A stretch of 12,995 bases of DNA from an uncultured Porphyromonadaceae bacterium. GTDB taxonomy: Bacteria > Bacteroidota > Bacteroidia > Bacteroidales > Muribaculaceae. Under the pieces are notes generated by a model. It made no database searches. It was not told the origin of the DNA and saw only the letters and a list, made by a program, of their open reading frames with translations. The translations under genes and the position numbers were made by a program. Positions 1 through 6,459 of the stretch are shown in pieces. How positions within the stretch are numbered: position 1 is the stretch's first letter; every line of letters begins with the position of its first letter. The stretch lies in contig CAMWLX010000054.1 in assembly GCA_947175225.1 (NCBI GenBank), forward strand, positions 1 through 12,995, in the 5' to 3' direction.

Positions 1-567
1 AAATGCAATTTAAAAAAACTGTGTATTGGGTATAAGAATTATTATCAAAGGTATCCTCGCGGCAAATATGCAGAGCTGGCCCGATTCTATTGCGGATATG
101 GATATTACCTTGATTCGCCGGAGCCACAGCTCGACCAGACATTGACACTAAAAGCTATAGAGGAGCTTCAGGGATTTCTTGATTATTTCCCCAATAGCGA
201 CAAGGCCGGCTTGGCAAAAAACTCGATATTTGAGATGCAGGATAAGCTGACACTTAAGCAGCTTCAGAATGCACAGCTTTATTATAATCTCGGCAACTTC
301 CTTGGCAATAACTATGAGTCGTGTATCATCACAGCCAAGAACGCATTGAAGGAATTCCCATATTCCAAATATCGGGAAGATTTTGAGATGCTGATTCTGA
401 AAGCAAAGTTTCAAGAGGCTAAGAACTCAGTGGCAGAGAAGAGTGAAGACAGATATCGCGATGTGATTGATGAGTATTATTCATTTATCAATACTTATCC
501 GGAATCAAAAAATCTGTCGGAAGCAAAATCAATTTTCAATATTGCTTCAAAACACGTTGGGGAATAA
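1..567 (+). CDS. bamD: Outer membrane assembly lipoprotein BamD, 3' part
   Basis: Partial gene: reading frame 1 is open from the first base and ends at TAA 565-567, giving 188 residues that lack the signal peptide, lipobox cysteine and first TPR repeats. BamD is the periplasmic TPR lipoprotein of the BAM complex, which inserts beta-barrel proteins into the outer membrane. Family signatures seen are YYQRYPRGKYAELARF, SPEPQLDQTLTLKAIEEL, a YYNLGNFLGNNYESCIITA stretch and DRYRDVIDEYY near the C-terminus, all typical of Bacteroidetes BamD helices. There is no ATG in this frame near the window start, so the true start lies upstream. The first ten or so codons look less like BamD than the frame-3 reading does (see findings). 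rpoZ follows 84 bp downstream on the same strand. Confidence 0.9.
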   Translation, partial: KCNLKKLCIGYKNYYQRYPRGKYAELARFYCGYGYYLDSPEPQLDQTLTLKAIEELQGFLDYFPNSDKAGLAKNSIFEMQDKLTLKQLQNAQLYYNLGNFLGNNYESCIITAKNALKEFPYSKYREDFEMLILKAKFQEAKNSVAEKSEDRYRDVIDEYYSFINTYPESKNLSEAKSIFNIASKHVGE

Positions 568-651
568 AGGCTGTTTAGTAGAAGCACGCCGAGGAAAAAA
601 TATTGTTTAGAACTATCATCACAATCTATACGTAAATCATAATTGCACATT

Positions 652-987
652 ATGGACTACAAGAAGACAAATGCACCTCTCACAACGGTGACACGCGACA
701 TGATCGCTATGGCAGAACAGACTGGAAATGTATATGAGACAGTTTGTATCATTGGAAAACGAGCAAATCAGATCGCCGTTGAAATGAAAAAGGAATTGGA
801 GAAGAAGCTCGCTGACTTTGCTTCGACCGACAATCTTGAGGAAGTGTCGGAAAACAGAGAGCAGATAGAGATTTCTCGTTTCTATGAAAAGCTTCCCAAG
901 CCCACGCTTATTGCCACTCAGGAGTATATAGAGCATAAACTCTACTTCTCAAATCCTCTAAAGGAACGCGATAAGCTCAACGACTGA
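652..987 (+). CDS. rpoZ: RNA polymerase omega (Rpb6-like) subunit, Bacteroidetes type
   Basis: A 111-residue protein recognised as the Bacteroidetes omega subunit, the small subunit that helps assemble and stabilise beta' in RNA polymerase. It shows MDYKKTNAP at the N-terminus, the Rpb6/omega helix motif IGKRANQIAVE at about residues 34-44, and the lineage-typical ENREQIEISRFYEKLPKP followed by TLIATQEYI. I chose ATG at 652; a TTG at 643 would add only three residues (MHI) with no family support. It follows bamD, an order known in Bacteroidales. The stop TGA (985-987) shares its A with the ATG of the next gene (TGATG), implying translational coupling with the ATP-grasp-like protein. Confidence 0.88.
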   Translation: MDYKKTNAPLTTVTRDMIAMAEQTGNVYETVCIIGKRANQIAVEMKKELEKKLADFASTDNLEEVSENREQIEISRFYEKLPKPTLIATQEYIEHKLYFSNPLKERDKLND

Positions 988-1934
988 TGAAAAGACTCCT
1001 ACTCTTTAATCCGGAGACAGAATACGCCCTCGCTTCGGGGGCGTCTTTTTATACACCTCCGGCTCGTGTAGAGAAGCTGAGAAGGGAGCAGCAGTTGCTT
1101 CCAGAGGCGTGGGCAGAGTGTGGGGATATGATTTTGGTAGATGATGACAGTGAGTTGGCTTCGGATTTCCGGCTCGTAGAGTGGAAAATGCTTGGTCAAG
1201 TATTTCAGGAAAATCCGGATCTCATTGTTGAGCCTTGGGGATGGAATCATGCACTTATAAGGAAGCTGAAGGATCATGGAGTGCCAGAATCAGAGCTTCC
1301 GGATGCTAAAACGATGGATCGGATTCGTGAGTTGGCGCATCGTCGCACTACAGTGACGCTCAATATGCTATGGAATGAAATGGCTCCTTCCTGCAAAAGG
1401 ACCGAAGTGCCGAAGGAATTATCCACAATCGAAGATTGCATGGAATTTTATAGGAGCAATCCGGGATGCTGGATGAAAGCTCCGTGGAGTTCAAGCGGGA
1501 GAGGGGTGATAAATACGGCGGCAGACATGACAGATGTGCTTGTGGAGCAATGGTGCAGGGGCATATTAAGAAGGCAGGGAAGTGTAATGGGGGAGAAAGG
1601 AGCTGACAGGATATCGGATTTCGCAACAGAATGGAGAATGATCGATGGAAAAGCTGAATATCTTGGATTATCTGCATTTTTTACTTCCAATAGGGGTAAA
1701 TATATATCCAATGAGCATATGGGTCAATCGAAGCTGAAAGAGAAATTTGAATTTGAATGCAATATGGGGATTGATGATGTGACGGCTTTGCAGAAAAAAA
1801 TCCTGGAGCAAGTGCTGACAGAATATGAGGGTTTATTAGGGGTTGATATGATCGTTGAGCGAAAAGGGAATTTAAGACCTTTTGTGGAGGTAAACCTGCG
1901 GCGAACGATGGGAATGCTTCATATCATTTCATAG
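987..1934 (+). CDS. ATP-grasp-like protein of unknown function
   Basis: A 315-residue soluble protein with no signal peptide or membrane segment. The N-terminus MKRLLLFNPETEYALASG, followed by YTPP, resembles a Bacteroidales conserved hypothetical family (NPE..yALA...YtPP). A possible ATP-binding lysine sits in CWMKAPWSSSGRGV (K164), a typical ATP-grasp loop. The C-terminal LLGVDMIVER and RPFVEVNLRRTMG carry the acidic/Asn pair (E301, N303) that normally ligates Mg-ATP. The fold call rests on these motifs; the substrate is not predictable. Such enzymes usually ligate a carboxylate to an amine through an acyl-phosphate. It overlaps the rpoZ stop by one base and is probably co-translated with it. 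Its 3' end overlaps the convergent FolK-like gene by 16 bp, with no terminator visible between them. Confidence 0.72.
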   Translation: MKRLLLFNPETEYALASGASFYTPPARVEKLRREQQLLPEAWAECGDMILVDDDSELASDFRLVEWKMLGQVFQENPDLIVEPWGWNHALIRKLKDHGVPESELPDAKTMDRIRELAHRRTTVTLNMLWNEMAPSCKRTEVPKELSTIEDCMEFYRSNPGCWMKAPWSSSGRGVINTAADMTDVLVEQWCRGILRRQGSVMGEKGADRISDFATEWRMIDGKAEYLGLSAFFTSNRGKYISNEHMGQSKLKEKFEFECNMGIDDVTALQKKILEQVLTEYEGLLGVDMIVERKGNLRPFVEVNLRRTMGMLHIIS

Positions 1935-2323
1935 CCGATCCGGAAAAATTCTCGTTTGAAGTCGTTGGGGCGAATCACTTTGTCGCCGTATACGACAAGA
2001 TCTATATCGATAGGGACATTGCCTGATTTTCTCATTTCATCATTTCTTCCGCATGATAATTCGTATTGCTTGCAAAGTTGTTCAAGGTTTTCGGGAGATT
2101 CATTTGTGGTCCCGATTGCAACTGCGTTGAAATATTCCTTGACTCCTCCATGGCAATCAGGAGTAGCGTATATGGAAGAAGATCTGAAATCCATCAGATG
2201 CATCGATAGCCATTTTAGCCCTTCGCTCACATTGGCATGACGATTGCCGCAATTTGAGCCTATTGAAAAAATTGCTAATGACGCTATTGCGTCATTAGCT
2301 TCCATTGATTCATCCTGAGACAT
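1919..2323 (-). CDS. Diverged HPPK (FolK-like) pyrophosphokinase family protein
   Basis: A 134-residue protein of the 6-hydroxymethyl-7,8-dihydropterin pyrophosphokinase family; canonical members make the folate precursor HMDP-diphosphate with ATP. Seen: the strand-1 motif FSIGSNCGNR (about 19-28), EYFNAVAIG (F65, N66), the CGR motif with R93, and PIDIDLVVYG with the Mg-binding aspartates D106 and D108. Compared with E. coli HPPK, the GPR triplet before the DxD is replaced by GNV, so the position of catalytic R92 is valine. It is also shorter than the usual ~160 residues. I therefore doubt that it is the housekeeping FolK and leave the symbol empty. The annotated ATG gives a 15-18 residue leader before strand 1; ATG at 2305 is an alternative. 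It begins 6 nt after the metallophosphoesterase stop, so it is the last gene of this operon. Confidence 0.72.
   Translation of the reverse strand: MSQDESMEANDAIASLAIFSIGSNCGNRHANVSEGLKWLSMHLMDFRSSSIYATPDCHGGVKEYFNAVAIGTTNESPENLEQLCKQYELSCGRNDEMRKSGNVPIDIDLVVYGDKVIRPNDFKREFFRIGYEMI
2274..2299. repeat. Perfect 11-bp inverted repeat with 4-nt loop inside FolK-like 5' coding region
   Basis: GCTAATGACGC, loop TATT, then GCGTCATTAGC: a perfect stem 24-49 nt downstream of the annotated FolK-like start at 2323 and 6 nt downstream of the alternative ATG at 2305. In mRNA it would form a stable hairpin in the translation-initiation region. There is no U-run, so it is not an ordinary terminator. Confidence 0.75.
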
Positions 2324-2329
2324 AGAGTA

Positions 2330-3622
2330 TCAGTTCTTTTTCTTCTTGAGTGTGATGAGGGTTATCTCCGGATTGCTTGCCCCTATGCGGAAAGGCATTC
2401 CTACTTCTCCAGCTCCGATATTTACGTAGAGAGATGGATGATCAAGGTTGCGTTCAAGGCCTCCGTAAGTTTCAGGATTGCCGAAGTCTTCAATTTCTCC
2501 GATGCCGTTTTCTGTATAGAATCCGCCCCAGGTCTGATATCTCCAGGCTGAAGGGGAATATCTTTTGCCGAATGCATCGAAGCTTACCTGCATCGCATGA
2601 GTATGGCCCGAGAGACTGAGGTCGATGTTTGTGATTTTCCTTACTTCCTGCACCCAGTGCTCGGGATTGTGAGTCAGAAGAATCTTGAAGTTTTTATCTT
2701 TGATGCTTCTATTTTTTTCTACTGGATAAGCGGCCTTTAAATCGCCGTATTTTCCGAATGGAGGTTCGCCCCAGTTTTCCACACCTATGATAGCGATTGA
2801 ATCCCGACGCCCGTTTTTGGTTTTGTAGATGAAATCATGCTCATTGTTGAGCATTTTCCATCCTGCATCAGCCTGATATTTCTTTAGGTTTTCAAGATTT
2901 GCTTCCTTAGCCTCTTTAGAGGGCCAATCTACGTAATCCCCGTAGTCATGATTGCCAAGAATGGAGTAGACACCATCTTCAGCTTGGAGTTTAGAAAGCA
3001 AATTGGCAAATGGCTTTAATTCGTCGGCTTTTTGGTTGACGATGTCGCCGGTGAACACAATGAGATCGGGTCGGAGACTATTGATATTGGTGATAAATTC
3101 TGAAAGGAATTTTGTGTCGTTGCCCCAAGTGCCGAGGTGAAGGTCGGATATCTGCACGATCCTATATCCGTCAAAGCTATCAGGAAGCTTTTCAGAATTT
3201 ACGGTAAGATTTACAAGCTGAGTATGGGAGCGGGTGTAAAGAATGCCGTGCCATACGAGAGCAAATCCAATGATGCCAAGCGCGGCTCCGACATAGTTGA
3301 GCCAATACCAGCGTCGGCTTCTGAATATAAGAGGAATCCTGCCGAGAATTGAAAAGATGCAGTATATGATTTTTGGAACGTAAATGCTTAGATATACTGT
3401 CAGCATCCACATGATTGCATACACGCCTCCGTCAAGTCCTCTTCTTGGAAGGGCTACGGTCACACCAAGGAAAATCCATAGAAGAACCGACAGAATGGCA
3501 TAGCAGTTGCTCCATGCCCATCTGTTTTTAGATTTGCCTTGGCGGATATCAGTCCAAATATAGAAGTCAGCAAGGATACTGACAACGAATAATGTAATAA
3601 TTACGGCTAAAGGCAGTCTCAT
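2330..3622 (-). CDS. Membrane-anchored metallophosphoesterase (YkuE/YaeI-like)
   Basis: About 430 residues. The N-terminal ~130 residues hold four hydrophobic segments (roughly 5-20, 42-60, 68-95, 109-130), followed by a calcineurin-like phosphoesterase domain. All metal-binding motifs are present (numbered from the GTG at 3625): DLH (D161, H163), GD (D194), GNHD (N225, H226), H319 in LLTHNPEHW, and GHTH (H341, H343). Relatives include YkuE/YaeI-type enzymes and the UDP-2,3-diacylglucosamine hydrolases of lipid A synthesis, so a lipid substrate at the membrane is plausible but inferred. The acyltransferase stop TGA shares one base with ATG 3622 (TGATG). A GTG at 3625 would add one residue with a 4-nt overlap. 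Either way the two genes are translationally coupled. The FolK-like gene follows after 6 nt. Confidence 0.87.
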   Translation of the reverse strand: MRLPLAVIITLFVVSILADFYIWTDIRQGKSKNRWAWSNCYAILSVLLWIFLGVTVALPRRGLDGGVYAIMWMLTVYLSIYVPKIIYCIFSILGRIPLIFRSRRWYWLNYVGAALGIIGFALVWHGILYTRSHTQLVNLTVNSEKLPDSFDGYRIVQISDLHLGTWGNDTKFLSEFITNINSLRPDLIVFTGDIVNQKADELKPFANLLSKLQAEDGVYSILGNHDYGDYVDWPSKEAKEANLENLKKYQADAGWKMLNNEHDFIYKTKNGRRDSIAIIGVENWGEPPFGKYGDLKAAYPVEKNRSIKDKNFKILLTHNPEHWVQEVRKITNIDLSLSGHTHAMQVSFDAFGKRYSPSAWRYQTWGGFYTENGIGEIEDFGNPETYGGLERNLDHPSLYVNIGAGEVGMPFRIGASNPEITLITLKKKKN

Positions 3623-4797
3623 CACTCAAATCCTCCCAATATAGCTTTAAGTTTATTCTTGAGCGGGTTTGCATACATGATGAGAATCATCTCACGCATG
3701 AATGAGTGCTCTTCTTCTGTAATGTCTTCCACATCAATTTTTGTCAGCTGATTGTCGAAATAAGCAAGGTATTGCTGTTTTTCTTCCTCTGTGTATTTAT
3801 GAGCGAATCGATCTGTGGAGTGTAGAGTATCGTAAGCGACATAGTTGATAGGAAATATTTCATAACCTCTGTGTATTGCAGAGTCTATTAAGGCACACAC
3901 GTATTTAGCGGCTTTATTAGTGTCTTTGAATTCACCAATTTCGTCGATTCTTACGTTGATGCGTGGAGTGAGCTGGAAATGGACCTTTCCTTTGAATTTA
4001 AGAAGACCTATTTCCATAGAGAAAAGATCATCTCTTTGAGATTTCTTGAAGTCAGGATTTCTCCTCCTAAGCAGGAATTCCTTCACTTTAAGATAGTCGT
4101 TGGGGTCATACTCATAGCTGATAGCTACAGGCATAAGATTGATTTCCTTAATCTTATTCATAAAAGTGCCCTGTCCACCGAGTGAAAGCATCTTTATGAG
4201 AGACTCCTGAGTGTGGTCGCTTGAATCTTTTGCTCTCCCTTCGCGCTGGGCAATCCAGACAGACTCATGCTTTTCCATTATGGCATAGTGGATGTAGGCA
4301 GAGAGCTTTTTTGCCGCTTCGAGCCCTTCGCGAAGGCCTGTGTTTCTTTTCACTATGAAACTATTGTTGAGTCTTACGAGATCTGAGATCCAATCAAAAA
4401 CGAGAAGATTGTTGCCGATAGCCACTTCCGATGTAGGCCATCCTCTGCGGAGGAAAGTCAGGTTGAGGAATGAAGCATCGAGCACAATGTCTCTGTGGTT
4501 GGTGATGAATGTATAGTTTAGAGCCGGATTGAAATATTTTGCCCCTCCAAGAGTAATGCCGGAAGTTGTAGTCTTTGCAAGCATTTCAAGAAATGGGAAC
4601 ATTACCTTATGTTGGAAATCATACCGGTTGTTGATTCTCTTTAATTCATCTATAAGAGCGGGAACATCTTCCTGCGGCATCACATAGGAGATAGCATGAA
4701 GAAATCCCGGATCTTGTATAAGCTTATCCAGGATCGTGCGGAAGACCGAGTCATCGTGCGGAGCTATGTCGCTGAAATCGAAATCCTTGTTTGTCAT
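3622..4797 (-). CDS. PlsC/PlsB-like glycerophosphate-type acyltransferase
   Basis: About 391 residues from ATG 4797 (405 from ATG 4839). Acyltransferases of this kind add a fatty acyl chain to a glycerophosphate or related lipid at the inner membrane. In the 405-residue numbering, the catalytic block is FITNHRDIVLDASFLN (H115, D121), and a motif III-like IAQREGRAKDS lies around residues 197-206. The C-terminal third (after about 300) is a helical extension common to the Bacteroidetes form. No clear membrane-spanning segment is seen. I prefer ATG 4797, where the protein begins MTNKDFDFSDIAPHDD like relatives. The upstream 14 residues are basic and proline-rich and include a hairpin sequence. 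A canonical promoter lies 40-110 bp upstream. The stop overlaps the metallophosphoesterase start, so the two form an operon. The spacing H-x5-D differs from the usual H-x4-D (see findings). Confidence 0.83.
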   Translation of the reverse strand: MTNKDFDFSDIAPHDDSVFRTILDKLIQDPGFLHAISYVMPQEDVPALIDELKRINNRYDFQHKVMFPFLEMLAKTTTSGITLGGAKYFNPALNYTFITNHRDIVLDASFLNLTFLRRGWPTSEVAIGNNLLVFDWISDLVRLNNSFIVKRNTGLREGLEAAKKLSAYIHYAIMEKHESVWIAQREGRAKDSSDHTQESLIKMLSLGGQGTFMNKIKEINLMPVAISYEYDPNDYLKVKEFLLRRRNPDFKKSQRDDLFSMEIGLLKFKGKVHFQLTPRINVRIDEIGEFKDTNKAAKYVCALIDSAIHRGYEIFPINYVAYDTLHSTDRFAHKYTEEEKQQYLAYFDNQLTKIDVEDITEEEHSFMREMILIMYANPLKNKLKAILGGFE

Positions 4798-4823
4798 CTC
4801 TACACTTTTGTATTTTGGGCGAG

Positions 4824-4837
4824 GCGGCTTTCGCCGC
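4824..4837 (-). promoter_or_regulatory. Leader hairpin with GAAA tetraloop before acyltransferase
   Basis: On the minus strand GCGGC-GAAA-GCCGC is a perfect 5-bp GC stem capped by a GNRA tetraloop. It starts right next to the upstream candidate ATG (4839) and lies 27 nt before the preferred ATG (4797). It therefore sits in the 5' leader if 4797 is used. The role is unknown. Confidence 0.5.
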
Positions 4838-4879
4838 ATGCTTTGTCAAATTTATAATGGTCCTTTTGAACCTTGTCTG

Positions 4880-4910
4880 CAAAATTACAAAAATAATCCG
4901 TATTGTCAAA
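4880..4910 (-). promoter_or_regulatory. Bacteroidetes sigma promoter for acyltransferase operon
   Basis: Reading the minus strand, the -33 box TTTG (4910-4907) is followed by a 19-nt spacer and the -7 box TAATTTTG (4887-4880). This exactly matches the Bacteroides consensus TTTG-N19/20-TAnnTTTG. Transcription should start just before 4873, upstream of both candidate acyltransferase starts, and run through the metallophosphoesterase and FolK-like genes. Confidence 0.78.
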
Positions 4911-4915
4911 ATGAA

Positions 4916-4941
4916 AGTCCATAGATTTTCATCTGTGGACT
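4916..4941. repeat. 11-bp stem-loop just upstream of the acyltransferase promoter
   Basis: AGTCCATAGAT, loop TTTC, ATCTGTGGACT: eleven pairs with one mismatch on DNA (a wobble in RNA). On the + strand it is followed by a T-run (4944-4951) like a terminator, but no + strand gene reads into it. It lies 6 bp upstream of the -33 box, so an operator or mRNA-end role is possible. Confidence 0.5.
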
Positions 4942-4953
4942 ATATTTTTTTGG

Positions 4954-4976
4954 AAAAGCCTGATGTTTCAGGTTTT
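4954..4976 (-). terminator. Weak intrinsic terminator after LptF/G-type permease
   Basis: On the minus strand AAAACCTGA-AACA-TCAGG(C)TTTT forms a five-pair GC-containing stem extended by A-T pairs with one bulged base and ending in TTTT. It begins 16 nt after the permease stop (4992). It is the only terminator-like structure before the acyltransferase promoter. The stem is short, so termination may be partial. Confidence 0.5.
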
Positions 4977-4991
4977 CAAGCATGCACGCTG

Positions 4992-6293
4992 TCAGAATTT
5001 GGATGCCCTTCTATATAGAATTAAGCCAATTATCAGATATATTATATTGGGGATCTGCATGGCTACAGCCGGCGAAGTGTATCCATTGATGGCAAAGGAA
5101 GATGTGATGGTGCTGAATAAGATGTAGCTGAAACTGAGAGCCAGTCCGATGCCAATATTCAGACCCATGCCACCTTTGACTTTCTTGGAAGACAGAGACA
5201 TTCCAATTAGTGTCAGAATGAAGGCAGCAGCTGTCTCTGCAAGGCGTTTCTCTTTTTCGATTTCAAATTTCTTGATATTTGCAACCCCTCTCATTTTCTG
5301 CTTTCTTATATATTCGGTCAGTTGCGGGGTAGTAAGCATTTCTTGGTCGTTGGCAGAAATTAAGAAATCTTTGGGCTCAATCGGGATGATGCTGTCAAGA
5401 TTTGTGCCTCTACGGATTTTTTCATTCATGCCGTTGAAATCTCGTATCATATAGTCTTTGAGAGTCCAATGGTATTGGCGAGTTGAGTCGTATTCTACGG
5501 AGCTTGCAGTCAGTCGTGACACTATTGATTTGCCGTCAAATTTGTCGAGAGAAAAGCGATAGCCGTGTTTCGTGGTGTTGTCGAATCTGCCGAAGTAAGC
5601 CACTTCGCCCGGACGCACCATCAATTGGATGTTGGTGCCATACTCGACAGCCTTGTTTCTTACATATTTATTGGTATATGCAATTCTGTTTACATTAGTA
5701 GGGGGTATGATATAGTTGGAAAGGCAGAAGGTCAATGTGGCAATAATTGCTGCTCCAATCATATATGGACGCAAAAGGCGGTTGAATGTGATTCCACTTG
5801 AGAGCATGGCAATTATCTCCGAGTTGTCGGCAAGTTTTGTCGTGAAAAAAATTACCGATATGAAGACGAAGAGAGGGGAGAGCTGATTGGCGAAATAAGG
5901 GAGAAAGGATGCGAAATAGTCAAAGAGTGTCTCCTTGAGAGGAGCTGTCAGAAATGCATCGAGCTTCTCTGTGATGTCGAACATTGCAATCACGAGAAGC
6001 AACAATAGAGTCGCAAGAAAGTATGTACCTAAGAATTTTCCTAAGATATATCTGTCGATTATGGGCAAAGGGTTGGTCAACTTAAAACCTTTGCGTTTCT
6101 TCTTTTTATGCTTGTCAGTCTCTGCTGCGAAATTTTCTATGGCTTCATCAGCAGCGATATCAGAATTTGCGTCAGAGGCTTCTATGCTTTCAGTAGAATC
6201 TGAAGCAGTCTCTGAAAAATCCTCATTAAGGATAATTTCGTCGCAGTCAGAATCGATATTTCTAATTTTACTATTATTTGTTTCCTCTGCCAT
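4992..6293 (-). CDS. LptF/LptG family LPS export permease
   Basis: A 433-residue permease of the YjgP/YjgQ family, the inner-membrane half of the LptB2FG transporter that extracts LPS and feeds it to the periplasmic bridge. The conserved start of the fold is IIDRYILGKFLGTYF at about 79-93. Six membrane segments are seen at about 90-105, 137-152, 178-196, 353-366, 375-395 and 409-427, with a large periplasmic domain (about 200-345) between TM3 and TM4, as usual. I cannot tell LptF from LptG; in Bacteroidetes this gene commonly follows tgt. Unusually, about 70 residues precede the family start: residues 1-60 contain 19 Asp/Glu and only two Lys/Arg, then a lysine-rich patch (61-71). There is no in-frame ATG between 6293 and TM1, so the extension appears genuine. 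The gene lies 166 bp after tgt; no consensus promoter was found in the gap. Confidence 0.88.
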   Translation of the reverse strand: MAEETNNSKIRNIDSDCDEIILNEDFSETASDSTESIEASDANSDIAADEAIENFAAETDKHKKKKRKGFKLTNPLPIIDRYILGKFLGTYFLATLLLLLVIAMFDITEKLDAFLTAPLKETLFDYFASFLPYFANQLSPLFVFISVIFFTTKLADNSEIIAMLSSGITFNRLLRPYMIGAAIIATLTFCLSNYIIPPTNVNRIAYTNKYVRNKAVEYGTNIQLMVRPGEVAYFGRFDNTTKHGYRFSLDKFDGKSIVSRLTASSVEYDSTRQYHWTLKDYMIRDFNGMNEKIRRGTNLDSIIPIEPKDFLISANDQEMLTTPQLTEYIRKQKMRGVANIKKFEIEKEKRLAETAAAFILTLIGMSLSSKKVKGGMGLNIGIGLALSFSYILFSTITSSFAINGYTSPAVAMQIPNIIYLIIGLILYRRASKF

Positions 6294-6342
6294 CCCTTTG
6301 ACTTTATTGTTTTGCCAATTGAATTAAGTGGCTTATAAGTAT

Positions 6343-6391
6343 TAATGCATTATTGACTTCGACTAAGCTAAAACCAGGCATTATGCATAAT
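6343..6391. promoter_or_regulatory. Paired ATGCAT-centred palindromes upstream of permease gene
   Basis: Two perfect palindromes, TAATGCATTA (6343-6352) and ATTATGCATAAT (6380-6391), have centres 38 bp apart in the tgt-permease gap. They could bind a dimeric regulator. No recognisable promoter was found nearby, so this is only a candidate. Confidence 0.35.
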
Positions 6392-6459
6392 TCATGATTT
6401 TATTGTCGCTGACATTCCGTCGAAAATGCTGTTCCTTTTGCTCCGCCGCCCGACCGACG

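Noticed and set aside
1956..2240. 94-codon + strand frame opposite the FolK-like gene
   Set aside because: The minus-strand frame carries clear HPPK motifs, so this is a shadow.
4916..4950. + strand intrinsic terminator (hairpin plus T-run)
   Set aside because: No + strand gene is present for thousands of bases upstream, so a terminator call on that strand has no transcript to serve.
5935..6327. 130-codon + strand frame opposite the permease N-terminus
   Set aside because: It mirrors the acidic/serine-rich extension on the opposite strand; no start context or family motif.
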